A DNA stretch of 46,136 bases from NCBI GenBank assembly GCA_016786765.1, contig JAEUUZ010000066.1:1-46136 (forward strand), in the 5' to 3' direction. The notes beneath the pieces are model-generated. The model did no database searches. It saw only the letters and a program-made list of their open reading frames with translations, and was not told the origin of the DNA. Below, piece after piece: positions 9,433 through 18,295 of the stretch. Made by a program: the position numbers and the translations under genes. This DNA is from Chitinophagales bacterium (GTDB lineage Bacteria > Bacteroidota > Bacteroidia > Chitinophagales > LD1). Numbering within the stretch: the stretch's first letter is position 1; each line of letters opens with the position of its first letter.

Positions 9433-10119
9433 ATGACTGGGTCAACAAAAAATACAAATTATCTTTTAGGATCATCCATCGGACGAAAATTTTTAATGGG
9501 GCTCACCGGATTGTTTTTGGTGACATTCCTTTTGGTGCATTGCTTCATTAATGCCATGGTTTTTTTCGATGGCACTGGTGCCTTATTTAATGAATATGCT
9601 CACTTCATGGGAACAAACATCATTATCCGAATTATGGAAATTGGTTTGTTTGCAGGATTATTGGCGCATATCATTGATGGCCTTTGGCTTTGGAAATTGA
9701 ACAAAGATGCTCGTCCTGAGAACTATGCCTACAGCCAACCGAACGCTAACTCGAAGTGGTATTCAAGAAGCATGGGCCTTCTAGGTACATTGCTTTTGAT
9801 TTTCCTAATCCTTCACTTAGTACATTTCTGGGTACCGTCAAGAATTACCGGCTTAGCAGAAAGTGCTGTACCGGGTGTTCACGATTTGTATGCTGAAATG
9901 TTCACTGTTTTCGCTAACCCTATTATTGTGGCAATTTATGTTTTGGCGCAATTTTCATTAGGATTTCACTTGTTACATGGCTTTCAATCGGCATTCCAAT
10001 CGCTAGGGTTGAATCACACAAAATACAACGCATTAATCAAAACTGTTGGTATCGGATACTCTATTTTGATTCCATTCATCTTTGCGTTGATGCCAATCGT
10101 TATTTATTTGAGACATTGA
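9433..10119 (+). CDS. sdhC: Succinate dehydrogenase/fumarate reductase cytochrome b subunit
   Basis: 228 residues from the ATG at 9433 (MTGSTKNTNYLL). An upstream in-frame TTG at 9406 is rejected because it falls in a promoter-like box. This is the five-helix, single-subunit cytochrome b558 type found in Bacteroidota and epsilonproteobacteria. It anchors SdhAB in the inner membrane, binds haem b and exchanges electrons with quinone. The pattern is GRKFLMGLTGLFLVTFLLVH, then several membrane His residues (FLLVHCFIN, LLAHIIDG, LILHLVHFWV, GFHLLHGFQS), as needed for axial haem ligands. The C-terminus ends IVIYLRH. It is the first gene of sdhC-sdhA-[insert]-sdhB; no SdhD is present, as expected for this type. 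Confidence 0.95.
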   Translation: MTGSTKNTNYLLGSSIGRKFLMGLTGLFLVTFLLVHCFINAMVFFDGTGALFNEYAHFMGTNIIIRIMEIGLFAGLLAHIIDGLWLWKLNKDARPENYAYSQPNANSKWYSRSMGLLGTLLLIFLILHLVHFWVPSRITGLAESAVPGVHDLYAEMFTVFANPIIVAIYVLAQFSLGFHLLHGFQSAFQSLGLNHTKYNALIKTVGIGYSILIPFIFALMPIVIYLRH

Positions 10120-10146
10120 TTTAAAGCAATTTTATAATTCCATATT

Positions 10147-12084
10147 ATGGCAACATTAGATAGTAAAATACCGGAAGGACCACTTGACGAAAAGTGGAGC
10201 AGTTACAAAGAGCACGCTAAATTGGTGAATCCTGCCAATAAGCGTAGGTTAGAAGTAATTGTTGTGGGTACCGGTTTAGCAGGTGCTTCTGCAGCGGCTT
10301 CATTGGCAGAGTTAGGGTATAAAGTGAAAACGTTTTGTTTTCAAGATTCGCCAAGACGTGCACACTCTATTGCCGCGCAAGGAGGAATTAACTCGGCTAA
10401 GAACTACAAAAATGATGGCGATTCAGTTCATCGTTTGTTTTATGATACCATCAAAGGAGGCGACTTTCGTGCACGTGAAGCCAACGTTTATCGTTTAGCT
10501 GAAGTCTCGGTAAATATTATCGATCAATGTGTGGCACAAGGCGTTCCATTTGCTCGTGAGTATGGCGGAATGCTCGATAACCGTTCGTTCGGTGGAGCGC
10601 AGGTTTCGCGTACTTTCTATGCTCGTGGTCAAACGGGTCAGCAACTTTTGTTAGGCGCTTATCAGGCATTGGAACGTCAAATCGGACTAGGTAATGTAAC
10701 ACAATATTCTCGTCATGAAATGGTAGATGTTGTAACTATTGATGGTAAAGCGAGAGGGATTATTGCAAAAGACCTCAAAACCGGTAAATTGGAACGTCAC
10801 TTTGGACATGCTGTTTTATTATGCACCGGTGGTTATGGAAATGTATTTTTCTTGTCTACCAACGCTATGGGTTCAAATGTAACAGCCGCGTGGAAAGCCT
10901 ATAAAAAAGGCGCATGTTTTGCTAATCCGTGTTACACACAAATTCACCCAACGTGTATTCCTGTAACTGGCGATTATCAATCGAAGTTAACGTTGATGTC
11001 GGAATCGCTAAGAAATGACGGACGTGTTTGGGTGCCTAAAAGTGCTGAAGATGCTAAAGCTATTCGCGAAGGGAAAAAAGGACCTCTAGATATTAAGGAA
11101 GAAGATCGCGATTACTACTTGGAACGTAAATACCCTTCGTTTGGAAATCTTTGTCCGCGCGATATTGCTTCGCGTGCAGCAAAGGAAGCTTGTGACGATG
11201 GACGTGGCGTAGGAAAAACGGGCTTAGCAGTATATTTGGATTTTGCGGATGCGATTAACCGTTTAGGTGTCGATGTGGTGAAAGCTAGATATGGTGAGCT
11301 TTTCCCGATGTATCAAAACATTACTAACCAAGATCCGTTGAAAACGCCAATGATGATTTACCCTGCTGTACACTATACTATGGGTGGTCTTTGGGTAGAT
11401 TATGAGTTGATGACATCAGTGCAAGGATTATATGCATTAGGCGAAGCCAATTTCTCTGATCACGGTGCCAACCGTTTGGGCGCTTCTGCGTTGATGCAAG
11501 GTCTAGCCGATGGATATTTTGTTATACCATACACTATAGGTAATTATTTATCGGGTGATATTTTTACTAAACCTATCGATTTGAATCATCCTGCATTTGT
11601 GGAAGCGGAAAATGCTGCACAAGAGCGAATGCAAAAGTTAATGAGCATTAAAGGCAAGCGTACAGTAGATGATTTCCACAAGGCTTTGGGAAAAATTATG
11701 TGGGAATATTGTGGTATGGCACGTTCCGCAGAAGGATTAACGAAAGCCCGTAAAATGATTCAAGATTTAAGAAAAGAATTTTGGTCTGATGTTGCAGTAC
11801 CGGGTGAGATTAACGATTTCAATCCGGAATTGGATAAGGCAATGCGTGTTGCCGACTTTCTAGAACAAGGCGAATTAATGGTGGTTGATGCTTTAAATCG
11901 CAATGAATCTTGTGGGGGGCATTATAGAGTAGAGTTCCAAGATCAAGGTGAAGCAAAGCGTGACGATGAGCAATATGCTTATGTTGCTGCATGGGAGTTT
12001 ACTGGTGTTGATGCTGAACCTATCTTAAACAAAGAGGAACTGAAATACGAGAATATTAAATTACAAGTTCGTTCATATAAGTAA
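10147..12084 (+). CDS. sdhA: Succinate dehydrogenase/fumarate reductase flavoprotein subunit
   Basis: 645 residues. The FAD-binding fold is seen at [19 protein letters not shown] (about residues 39-57). The covalent-FAD His lies in [16 protein letters not shown], and the substrate region in [13 protein letters not shown]. The capping and active-site stretch includes [17 protein letters not shown], and the C-terminal FAD site is [17 protein letters not shown]. It oxidises succinate to fumarate, or the reverse, and passes electrons to SdhB. It starts 27 bp after sdhC. The spacing to sdhB is unusual because a 487-bp stretch with a separate gene and inverted repeats lies in between. The length is that of the larger Bacteroidota-type SdhA. 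Confidence 0.97.
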   Translation: MATLDSKIPEGPLDEKWSSYKEHAKLVNPANKRRLEVIVVGTGLAGASAAASLAELGYKVKTFCFQDSPRRAHSIAAQGGINSAKNYKNDGDSVHRLFYDTIKGGDFRAREANVYRLAEVSVNIIDQCVAQGVPFAREYGGMLDNRSFGGAQVSRTFYARGQTGQQLLLGAYQALERQIGLGNVTQYSRHEMVDVVTIDGKARGIIAKDLKTGKLERHFGHAVLLCTGGYGNVFFLSTNAMGSNVTAAWKAYKKGACFANPCYTQIHPTCIPVTGDYQSKLTLMSESLRNDGRVWVPKSAEDAKAIREGKKGPLDIKEEDRDYYLERKYPSFGNLCPRDIASRAAKEACDDGRGVGKTGLAVYLDFADAINRLGVDVVKARYGELFPMYQNITNQDPLKTPMMIYPAVHYTMGGLWVDYELMTSVQGLYALGEANFSDHGANRLGASALMQGLADGYFVIPYTIGNYLSGDIFTKPIDLNHPAFVEAENAAQERMQKLMSIKGKRTVDDFHKALGKIMWEYCGMARSAEGLTKARKMIQDLRKEFWSDVAVPGEINDFNPELDKAMRVADFLEQGELMVVDALNRNESCGGHYRVEFQDQGEAKRDDEQYAYVAAWEFTGVDAEPILNKEELKYENIKLQVRSYK

Positions 12085-12089
12085 TGAAG

Positions 12090-12567
12090 CAATTTGAAGA
12101 TTTGATAATTTGATAATTTGATAATGAAAAAATATGCAAACAAATAAGCCTAACTTAATTGTTGAACTTTCATTCCAGTTTTCATTGAAAATTATCAGCT
12201 ATTGCAAATTACTTGAGACAAAGAAGAAATATAATTTAGCGAATCAACTCTTTAGAAGCGGAACTTCAATTGGGGCAAATGTAAGAGAAGCGCAGAATGC
12301 AGAAAGTAAAAATGATTTCGTACATAAAATGAAGATTGCGGCAAAAGAAGCTGATGAAACGGAATATTGTTTACTAATATGTAAAGAATCGAAGTCATAC
12401 CCAGATTCTGATGAGTTGATAAATGAAATCACCACCATCAATAAGGTTATCTCTAAGATTATTTCGACAACGAAACAAAAAAAATAAGAAATTATATTAA
12501 AAACAAATCAGTAAATTTTAGGATTATCTGATTTTCAAATCATCAAATTAACAAATCATCAAATTTG
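12090..12567. mobile_element. Putative small inserted unit with terminal inverted repeats carrying an S23/IVP-type gene
   Basis: The left arm (12090-12125) is made of repeated ATTTGATA/GATTTG words. The right arm (12531-12567) is its imperfect reverse complement; read in reverse it begins CAAATTTGATGATTTG. The two arms pair over about 36 bp with roughly five differences. They flank one four-helix-bundle gene and together interrupt the sdhA-sdhB junction, where genes of this operon are otherwise closely packed. I see no transposase. The right arm ends 4 bp before the sdhB ATG. The boundaries and the idea of mobility are inferred. Confidence 0.55.
12134..12487 (+). CDS. Four-helix-bundle protein (S23 ribosomal intervening-sequence protein family)
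   Basis: 117 residues, typical length for the family found inside 23S rRNA intervening sequences and as free-standing genes (TIGR02436; related to the Avd accessory proteins of retroelements). The signature LFRSGTSIGANVREAQNAES is at about residues 40-59, followed by DFVHKMKIAAKEADETEYCL at 65-84. Helical heptads dominate. The family forms pentameric basic bundles thought to bind nucleic acid, but its cellular role is not established. The gene sits between sdhA and sdhB, inside a pair of AT-rich inverted repeats, and has no functional link to respiration that I can see. The start ATG is preceded by ATGAAAAAAT. It would be cotranscribed with sdh. Confidence 0.9.
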   Translation: MQTNKPNLIVELSFQFSLKIISYCKLLETKKKYNLANQLFRSGTSIGANVREAQNAESKNDFVHKMKIAAKEADETEYCLLICKESKSYPDSDELINEITTINKVISKIISTTKQKK

Positions 12568-12571
12568 TATT

Positions 12572-13327
12572 ATGAAGTTTAACTTGAAAGTTTGGCGTCA
12601 GAAAAACGCAAATACAGCCGGTAAATTAGTTGATTATACAATCGATCAAATCAATGAGGATATGTCCTTTTTGGAAATGGTGGATGTGTTGAATGATAAT
12701 TTGGTTCGTAAGGGCGAAGACCCAATTGCCTTTGATCACGATTGTCGTGAAGGAATTTGTGGTATGTGCAGTATGTATATCAGTGGTCGTGCGCACGGTC
12801 CGCAACATGGTGCTACAACCTGTCAGTTATACATGCGTAAATTTAAAGATGGCGATACCATTTATGTAGAACCATGGAGAGCAAGAGCATTTCCAATTGT
12901 GAAAGATTTAGTAGTAGACCGTGGCGCTTTTGATAGAATTATTGCTGCTGGTGGGTTTGTAAGTGCAAACACCGGACAAGCACAAGACGCAAATAACTTG
13001 CCGGTGAATAAAGATGATGCAGAAAAAGCAATGGATGCTGCGGCTTGTATTGGTTGTGGAGCATGTGTTGCAGCTTGTAAGAATGCATCAGCAATGTTAT
13101 TTGTATCGGCAAAAGTTTCTCACTTAGCATTGTTGCCGCAAGGAGAACCGGAGCGTAACAGAAGAGCATTAGCTATGGTAGCGCAAATGGATGCAGAAGG
13201 TTTTGGTAACTGTACCAATACAGGTGCTTGCGAAGCTGAATGTCCGAAAGAAATTAAACTCGTAAACATTGCTCGTTTGAATCGTGAGTATGCAAATGCA
13301 GCATTTGCGAGTGAAACCCAAATCTAA
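12572..13327 (+). CDS. sdhB: Succinate dehydrogenase/fumarate reductase iron-sulfur subunit
   Basis: 251 residues. The [2Fe-2S] ligands are in [15 protein letters not shown], with the fourth Cys in TTCQLYMR (about residues 54-87). The [4Fe-4S] and [3Fe-4S] motifs follow as [13 protein letters not shown] and [13 protein letters not shown]. It carries electrons from SdhA to the cytochrome b subunit. The sequence and length match the B-type subunit that partners the single-subunit SdhC seen upstream. The ATG lies only 4 bp after the end of the inverted repeat that flanks the inserted S23-family gene, so its translation-initiation region was at least partly rebuilt by that insert. Confidence 0.97.
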   Translation: MKFNLKVWRQKNANTAGKLVDYTIDQINEDMSFLEMVDVLNDNLVRKGEDPIAFDHDCREGICGMCSMYISGRAHGPQHGATTCQLYMRKFKDGDTIYVEPWRARAFPIVKDLVVDRGAFDRIIAAGGFVSANTGQAQDANNLPVNKDDAEKAMDAAACIGCGACVAACKNASAMLFVSAKVSHLALLPQGEPERNRRALAMVAQMDAEGFGNCTNTGACEAECPKEIKLVNIARLNREYANAAFASETQI

Positions 13328-13336
13328 AAGAATAGT

Positions 13337-13801
13337 ATGCGTAAGTTTTTATCCATTCTTATTTGTCTAGTAGCTTTAGGGGCTTCAGCTCAAAAAGAAA
13401 AAGTCGAAGTTGATTACGATAAGAAAACGGGAATAGTTACTGTGAACGAAAGCCCCGTTTTTAAAGTTGTTGAAGAGAAAAGTAGTGCCTTTCCCGGAAT
13501 GAAAGACTATACTATTGAAAGTATGGAAGGGAAAAAGTTAATGATTTTGATATACAATAGTTATAAGGATTATCACGAAGTATCGCAATACAACAAAGAC
13601 GGTTCTGTTTCATACTACGAGATTGCCTTTTTAAACGAGAACAAAGATAAAGCCGAAGTTCGATTTAATTTCTTCAAGTCTATTATGAAGTTGTTATACA
13701 CTAACGACTTGATTAAGGACGGAAAGTTAGATAAAGATGCAGTGGATGTTTTTGTGATGAAAAACGGCTCAAAGTTTTCCGAGCTCCGTGATAGACGGTA
13801 G
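13337..13801 (+). CDS. Small secreted protein of unknown function
   Basis: 154 residues. An N-terminal signal peptide (MRKFLSILICLVALGASAQ, cleavage likely after ASA at about 18) is followed by a mixed alpha/beta domain. No Cys remains in the mature part and no known catalytic motif is visible. It begins 9 bp after sdhB and ends 19 bp before rsmG, so it is probably cotranscribed with them, but a link to either is not evident. I do not recognise the family. Confidence 0.75.
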   Translation: MRKFLSILICLVALGASAQKEKVEVDYDKKTGIVTVNESPVFKVVEEKSSAFPGMKDYTIESMEGKKLMILIYNSYKDYHEVSQYNKDGSVSYYEIAFLNENKDKAEVRFNFFKSIMKLLYTNDLIKDGKLDKDAVDVFVMKNGSKFSELRDRR

Positions 13802-13820
13802 ACTCTGAAAAAAAACACTA

Positions 13821-14444
13821 ATGGATATCCTCAAAAAATATTTTCCTGAACTTACTGAAAAGCAAATACAACAATTTGCTCAATTGCAGGAACTCTACAA
13901 AGAATGGAACGAAAAAATTAATGTGATATCGCGCAAGGATATCGATAATTTGTATGAACGACATGTATTGCATTCCTTGGCTATTGCCAAGTTCATACAA
14001 TTTGAAGAAGGATCTAAAATTATGGATTTGGGCTGTGGTGGAGGCTTTCCAAGTGTGCCATTAGCTATTTATTTTCCGGGTTCGCGCTTTCATGCCGTTG
14101 ATTCTATTGGCAAGAAATTAAAGGTGATTGATGGTGTTTGCGAAACGGTTGGACTAACGAACGTTTTCACCTTTCATTCCCGTGCCGAGCAAATGGAATA
14201 TCAATACGACTTTGTGATATCAAGGGCTGTAGCGCCTGCAACAGAATTAATGACTTGGTCTAAAGGAAAATATTTTCCGAAAAATCGTCATAAAATTTTA
14301 AACGGATTAATTTGTTTGAAAGGCGGAGATTTAACGGAAGAATTGAAACCGTTTAAAGAGGTAACCCAAATTCCTTTAACGCAATATTTCAAAGAAGAGT
14401 TTTTTGCCGATAAATCGTTGGTGTATATTAAACGATATTTGTAA
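13821..14444 (+). CDS. rsmG: 16S rRNA (guanine-527-N7)-methyltransferase
   Basis: 207 residues, the usual length of RsmG (GidB), which methylates N7 of G527 in 16S rRNA with S-adenosylmethionine. The N-terminal helical pattern KINVISRKD, then NLYERHVLHSLAIA, is family-specific. The SAM-binding motif I is MDLGCGGGFPSVPLAI at about residues 69-84. The catalytic-region motif FVISRAVAP comes near residue 133. The start ATG encodes MDILKKYFPELT. The gene converges on the next gene with only 5 bp between stop codons and no evident hairpin there. Confidence 0.95.
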   Translation: MDILKKYFPELTEKQIQQFAQLQELYKEWNEKINVISRKDIDNLYERHVLHSLAIAKFIQFEEGSKIMDLGCGGGFPSVPLAIYFPGSRFHAVDSIGKKLKVIDGVCETVGLTNVFTFHSRAEQMEYQYDFVISRAVAPATELMTWSKGKYFPKNRHKILNGLICLKGGDLTEELKPFKEVTQIPLTQYFKEEFFADKSLVYIKRYL

Positions 14445-14449
14445 TACAA

Positions 14450-15859
14450 TTATACAAGTTCTAACAATTTCTCTTTTATCCATCCCATATCTGCAACGTT
14501 TGAGGTCGTTTCAATTTCCTTTTTCAACGCGTTAACTTTCTTGTTGTCTTTTATATCTATTCGGTAAAGTTTCAGGCATAGCTTGATGAAGTTCCCGTAT
14601 AACAAGCGTTGTGTTTCGGAAATACCTTTCTTCCTACTGAGTAATATTCTAAAACTTTCTTTTAGTGATTGTAGCGGCTGGAATTCATCTAACTCAAAAT
14701 AGGTTTTCATTAATGTTGTTTTTGCATCGAGTTGATAAAATACATCGTCATATTCTACAGTACCTAAAAGTTGTAGCACTTGGTCGTATTTCTTGATTGC
14801 GAAATAATAACGCGCTCGATTAAAAGTAATGGCATTTTTGCGATCTTTTTTAGGGATGAATATTGATTGTTCATTAATGAATTTATTCGCCCAATCAAAG
14901 GCTTTTACACGCAGGGCAATGGTGACAATGTTTTTAAAATCCCAAGGAGAGATGAATCCTCGATGAGTAAGCGACCCATCTTTCAGCATTTGTTTGTAGA
15001 GTTCAAAAATGTGTTGCTGAAAATCTAAATCACCCTGATTGATTTTACGGATGCAGAAGTTTAAGGCATAGGCATAAATATTTTCTAGTTCTTCTTTCGT
15101 GAAAAGGGATGCATGTGCTTTGAGCAGTGTTGTGAGTTTCCGGTAATGTTCCACTCCATCTTTATCTTGAAGCGTGTAGATAATGGATACGTAAATTTGA
15201 ATCAATGGGGTTTTTGCGAATTGTTCCGTACTTGAATAGTGTAAAACCTCTTCCAAAAAATACAAGGATGAATCTATCGCTATAAATTTTTGATAGTGTA
15301 ATACCATCGCACTATACTTCAGTTTTTGTAATAGATATAAGGTGTCTAGGCTATGTATGGTTTGTTGTAAATGTTTTTCTTCTTGTCGGCTATCTTGACT
15401 TTCAACAAAATTATGCTGTTGTTCATCAAGTTGAAATGCCCATTTGTAGTACTGTTCATCGCGGTAAGGAAAATTGCTGAGTTGTTTTGAGGTGTGTTTT
15501 AGAAGCGGTGGAATGCACGAAGGAATAGCACGCGAATTGTAGATCTCCAACAGCGACAACTGTTTGTCAATTTCATTTTTTTGTAACTGGTCGTTCACCA
15601 AAAATGCTTCAAGAATTTTAGTGAAGTCGGAGAGTAGTCGTGCATATTTCAGTGCATTAAAATGTTTATTACCAAATACAAGTTTCCAGCATTTCTGTTT
15701 GTCTACCGAGATAATATTTCGCTCCTTGCAAAAAGGTTTTATGTATTGCCAGAACATGACTTCTGCACCATCAAACTGCGTTGAAATATATTTGTCGAAG
15801 CGATTTAGTTCAGGTTGACTGAGGCTGTTAAGGATAAATGCAGGTTTTGTTGAGTTCAT
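14450..15859 (-). CDS. Uncharacterised helical-repeat protein
   Basis: 469 residues without a signal peptide or membrane segment. The composition is almost entirely alpha-helical, with TPR-like or solenoid pairs in the second half (for example RARYYFAIKKYDQVLQLLG, TLMKTYFELDEF and LLYGNFIKLCLKLYRI). This suggests a cytoplasmic scaffold or regulator. No catalytic motif found and I cannot assign a family. The ATG at 15859 follows an AT-rich 173-bp region that it shares with the divergent T9SS gene. It converges on rsmG at 5 bp. Confidence 0.7.
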   Translation of the reverse strand: MNSTKPAFILNSLSQPELNRFDKYISTQFDGAEVMFWQYIKPFCKERNIISVDKQKCWKLVFGNKHFNALKYARLLSDFTKILEAFLVNDQLQKNEIDKQLSLLEIYNSRAIPSCIPPLLKHTSKQLSNFPYRDEQYYKWAFQLDEQQHNFVESQDSRQEEKHLQQTIHSLDTLYLLQKLKYSAMVLHYQKFIAIDSSLYFLEEVLHYSSTEQFAKTPLIQIYVSIIYTLQDKDGVEHYRKLTTLLKAHASLFTKEELENIYAYALNFCIRKINQGDLDFQQHIFELYKQMLKDGSLTHRGFISPWDFKNIVTIALRVKAFDWANKFINEQSIFIPKKDRKNAITFNRARYYFAIKKYDQVLQLLGTVEYDDVFYQLDAKTTLMKTYFELDEFQPLQSLKESFRILLSRKKGISETQRLLYGNFIKLCLKLYRIDIKDNKKVNALKKEIETTSNVADMGWIKEKLLELV

Positions 15860-16032
15860 CTAAAATTAGTAAGTGTAAAAATAAGTATAGTATATAAAGT
15901 AGATATTATATATTGAATATACAAAAAATGTAAGTATATAAGCCTAATAATGTACTTTATTTTGTTGCAACGAATGTAGACTTTCGTACTGTCTTAATAC
16001 CGAAACGAATTACTAATTTTAAAATTGACACT

Positions 16033-18180
16033 ATGAAAAAAGGAATAACAATATTATTGGTTTTTATACTTACGAGTATAGTTAACCACAGCTATGGACA
16101 AGCAAGCCTCCGAGACTCTTCGTTTGGGGTTTATGGTTTAGATACTATAATGAATACAATACGATCTAAATATGTGGATGTGATTGTTCAACCCGATCAG
16201 AAGATTGTTTACATTTCTTCAGATTATTCTACTTTATTTCGTATTAACAAGAATGGGGGCAGAGATATTACTTTTGGTAATAATGGTGTCGTTGAAGATA
16301 CAATAACTACTTTTAGTGGGCTCTGTGTTGCACTCCAACCTGATGGTAAAATACTTGTTGGCGGACAAAATTGGAGCACAACACAGATGGTTGTCAACCG
16401 TTATTTATCTAACGGTATTAAAGATGTCAGTTTTGGTGTAAATGGAACTTTCTCTTGTGCGTTAAATTCAAGGGCTTCAAAAATTGGAGTCCAAACAAAC
16501 GGTAAAATTATCGTTGCTTCTGAATCGGGTTCCATTTTTCGTCTTTCTAGCATGGGGATATTAGATAATACCTTTGCAAATGCCGGAATTTACACTTCTA
16601 GTTATGGTAGAATATCAGATATGGTATTACAGCCAGATGACAAGATAATCGTGGCTGGTGGAAAACTATTACGATTTAATAGTAATGGCACTATAGATCA
16701 GTCTTTCGCCACTAATGGTGTTTTTAATTCTTCCCAAAGGGTCTATCATAAGGGTCTTGCATTATTAAGCGATGGAAGTATAATGGTGAATGATCTTGGG
16801 TCTAGGTCTTTGTTGAAGTTGAACAGTTCAGGAGTGTTAGACATTACATTTGGTGTGAATGGCATAGCTACTTTAGCTACTTATCCTAAGGATTTATTTG
16901 TTCAACCTGATGGTAAGTGTATTGTATTGGCAGTGGAATGGTGGTCTTACAGTCATTTAATTCTCCATCGATTCAATTTCGATGGTTCAATTGATGTAAC
17001 TTTTGGAAATGGTGGTCAATTCCTAGATAGTTTGTCAGGTATGGTTAGATTCGATGGTGCAGCATGGCAAAACGATGGTCACTTGATTGTTTGCGGAACC
17101 AATACTCCAATTCCATATATTAATGACTCTTTTCCTTCTATTATTCGTTACAATCCTATTGCACCAGATTCCGTATGGCCAGGAGATGCAGATCACAATG
17201 GCATAGCCGATAATAACGATTTATTACCTATTGGTGTAGCTTATGGTTTGGGAGGTCCCGTGCGTACAAATGCATCAATTGTTTGGCAGGCAGAGGCTTG
17301 TCAGGATTGGGGATTGCAATTGTTGAGTGGCACCAATGCAAAACATGTAGATTGTAACGGTAATGGCACCATTAATGCCGATGATACTTTGGCTATTGTG
17401 CAAAATTTCGGATTAACCCATGCGAAGAAAGAGGATCAGCCTACGGCATGGAGAGCAGGTATACCCGGACTAAATATTGTACTCTCTAAAGATACTTTAA
17501 GGGCAGGAGATACATTGGTAGCCAGTATTCAGCTTGGAGATGCATCGTTGCCGGTGAGTAATATCTACGGTTTGGCATTTACTTATAATTATGATGCGTT
17601 AGTTGTTGATACTACACAAACAGAAGTTCTATATCCTTCCTCTTGGTTAGCCACAACCTCAGAGAGAATTACCATTATCAAGGATTTCAAAACAACAGGC
17701 CAAATTAAAACTGCCGTAACACGAATTAATCATGTTAACCGATCGGGTAATGGAGAAATTGCGCAAATCAAATTCAAGATTACAACCGATAATATTAGTG
17801 GAAAGAACTTGATGTATTACAACAACAGCAATTTCATTTCTGCGGTTACCGCTATTGATTCTGCCGGTAATCCCATCGATTTGAACGCAGGCGTTGATTC
17901 AGCTTTGGTAGAGTTTACACCCACCGGAATTAGAAATTTAGAACAGTTCCAAGCTGCTATTTATCCCAACCCTGCAAGCGGTAAACTATACATCAAAAGC
18001 GATGAAGCATTATTGGAGCATGTTACGCTTCGCAACTTATTAGGCGAAACAGTTGTAAGTGAAGTGGCAACCGGTTCGAATAAAACTATTGATGTATCAG
18101 GACATGCAAACGGTGTTTATATTTTGCACTTGGAAACCAATAAAGGCGAATTATATAGACGAGTCGTTATCAGTAAATAA
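16033..18180 (+). CDS. T9SS type A secreted protein with delta-60 repeats, dockerin-like and cohesin-like regions
   Basis: 715 residues. The signal peptide ends near HSYGQA (about 22). Residues ~50-350 contain at least five delta-60-type blades with L/VQPDGKI-V motifs (VQPDQKIVYI, LQPDGKILVGG, QTNGKIIVAS, LQPDDKIIVAGG, QPDGKCIVLA), probably a beta-propeller. Residues ~381-450 hold two Ca-binding dockerin-like loops, GDADHNGIADNNDLL and VDCNGNGTINADD. Residues ~480-632 resemble a cohesin-like beta-sandwich (GDTLVASIQLG, then GLAFTYNYDALVVD). The last ~75 residues (IYPNPASGKLYI to VVISK) are the T9SS type A sorting domain. The product is probably surface-attached or released; ligand unknown. 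The gene is monocistronic, with a hairpin after the stop. Confidence 0.85.
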   Translation: MKKGITILLVFILTSIVNHSYGQASLRDSSFGVYGLDTIMNTIRSKYVDVIVQPDQKIVYISSDYSTLFRINKNGGRDITFGNNGVVEDTITTFSGLCVALQPDGKILVGGQNWSTTQMVVNRYLSNGIKDVSFGVNGTFSCALNSRASKIGVQTNGKIIVASESGSIFRLSSMGILDNTFANAGIYTSSYGRISDMVLQPDDKIIVAGGKLLRFNSNGTIDQSFATNGVFNSSQRVYHKGLALLSDGSIMVNDLGSRSLLKLNSSGVLDITFGVNGIATLATYPKDLFVQPDGKCIVLAVEWWSYSHLILHRFNFDGSIDVTFGNGGQFLDSLSGMVRFDGAAWQNDGHLIVCGTNTPIPYINDSFPSIIRYNPIAPDSVWPGDADHNGIADNNDLLPIGVAYGLGGPVRTNASIVWQAEACQDWGLQLLSGTNAKHVDCNGNGTINADDTLAIVQNFGLTHAKKEDQPTAWRAGIPGLNIVLSKDTLRAGDTLVASIQLGDASLPVSNIYGLAFTYNYDALVVDTTQTEVLYPSSWLATTSERITIIKDFKTTGQIKTAVTRINHVNRSGNGEIAQIKFKITTDNISGKNLMYYNNSNFISAVTAIDSAGNPIDLNAGVDSALVEFTPTGIRNLEQFQAAIYPNPASGKLYIKSDEALLEHVTLRNLLGETVVSEVATGSNKTIDVSGHANGVYILHLETNKGELYRRVVISK

Positions 18181-18201
18181 ATTTACCTAAACGGTAGAAT
18201 G

Positions 18202-18238
18202 ACACCCCCGTGAGGATTTCAAGTCCTTGCGGGGGTGT
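18202..18238 (+). terminator. GC-rich hairpin after the delta-60 protein gene
   Basis: ACACCCCCG (18202-18210) pairs perfectly with CGGGGGTGT (18230-18238), and the inner AGGA/TCCT can extend the stem. There is no clean T tract directly after it, so it is a terminator or mRNA-end stabiliser. Confidence 0.6.
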
Positions 18239-18295
18239 TGTACAATAAAAAAACGGTAGTTGACGTTACTCCTATAGCCAACAAAACTTTGCTAT

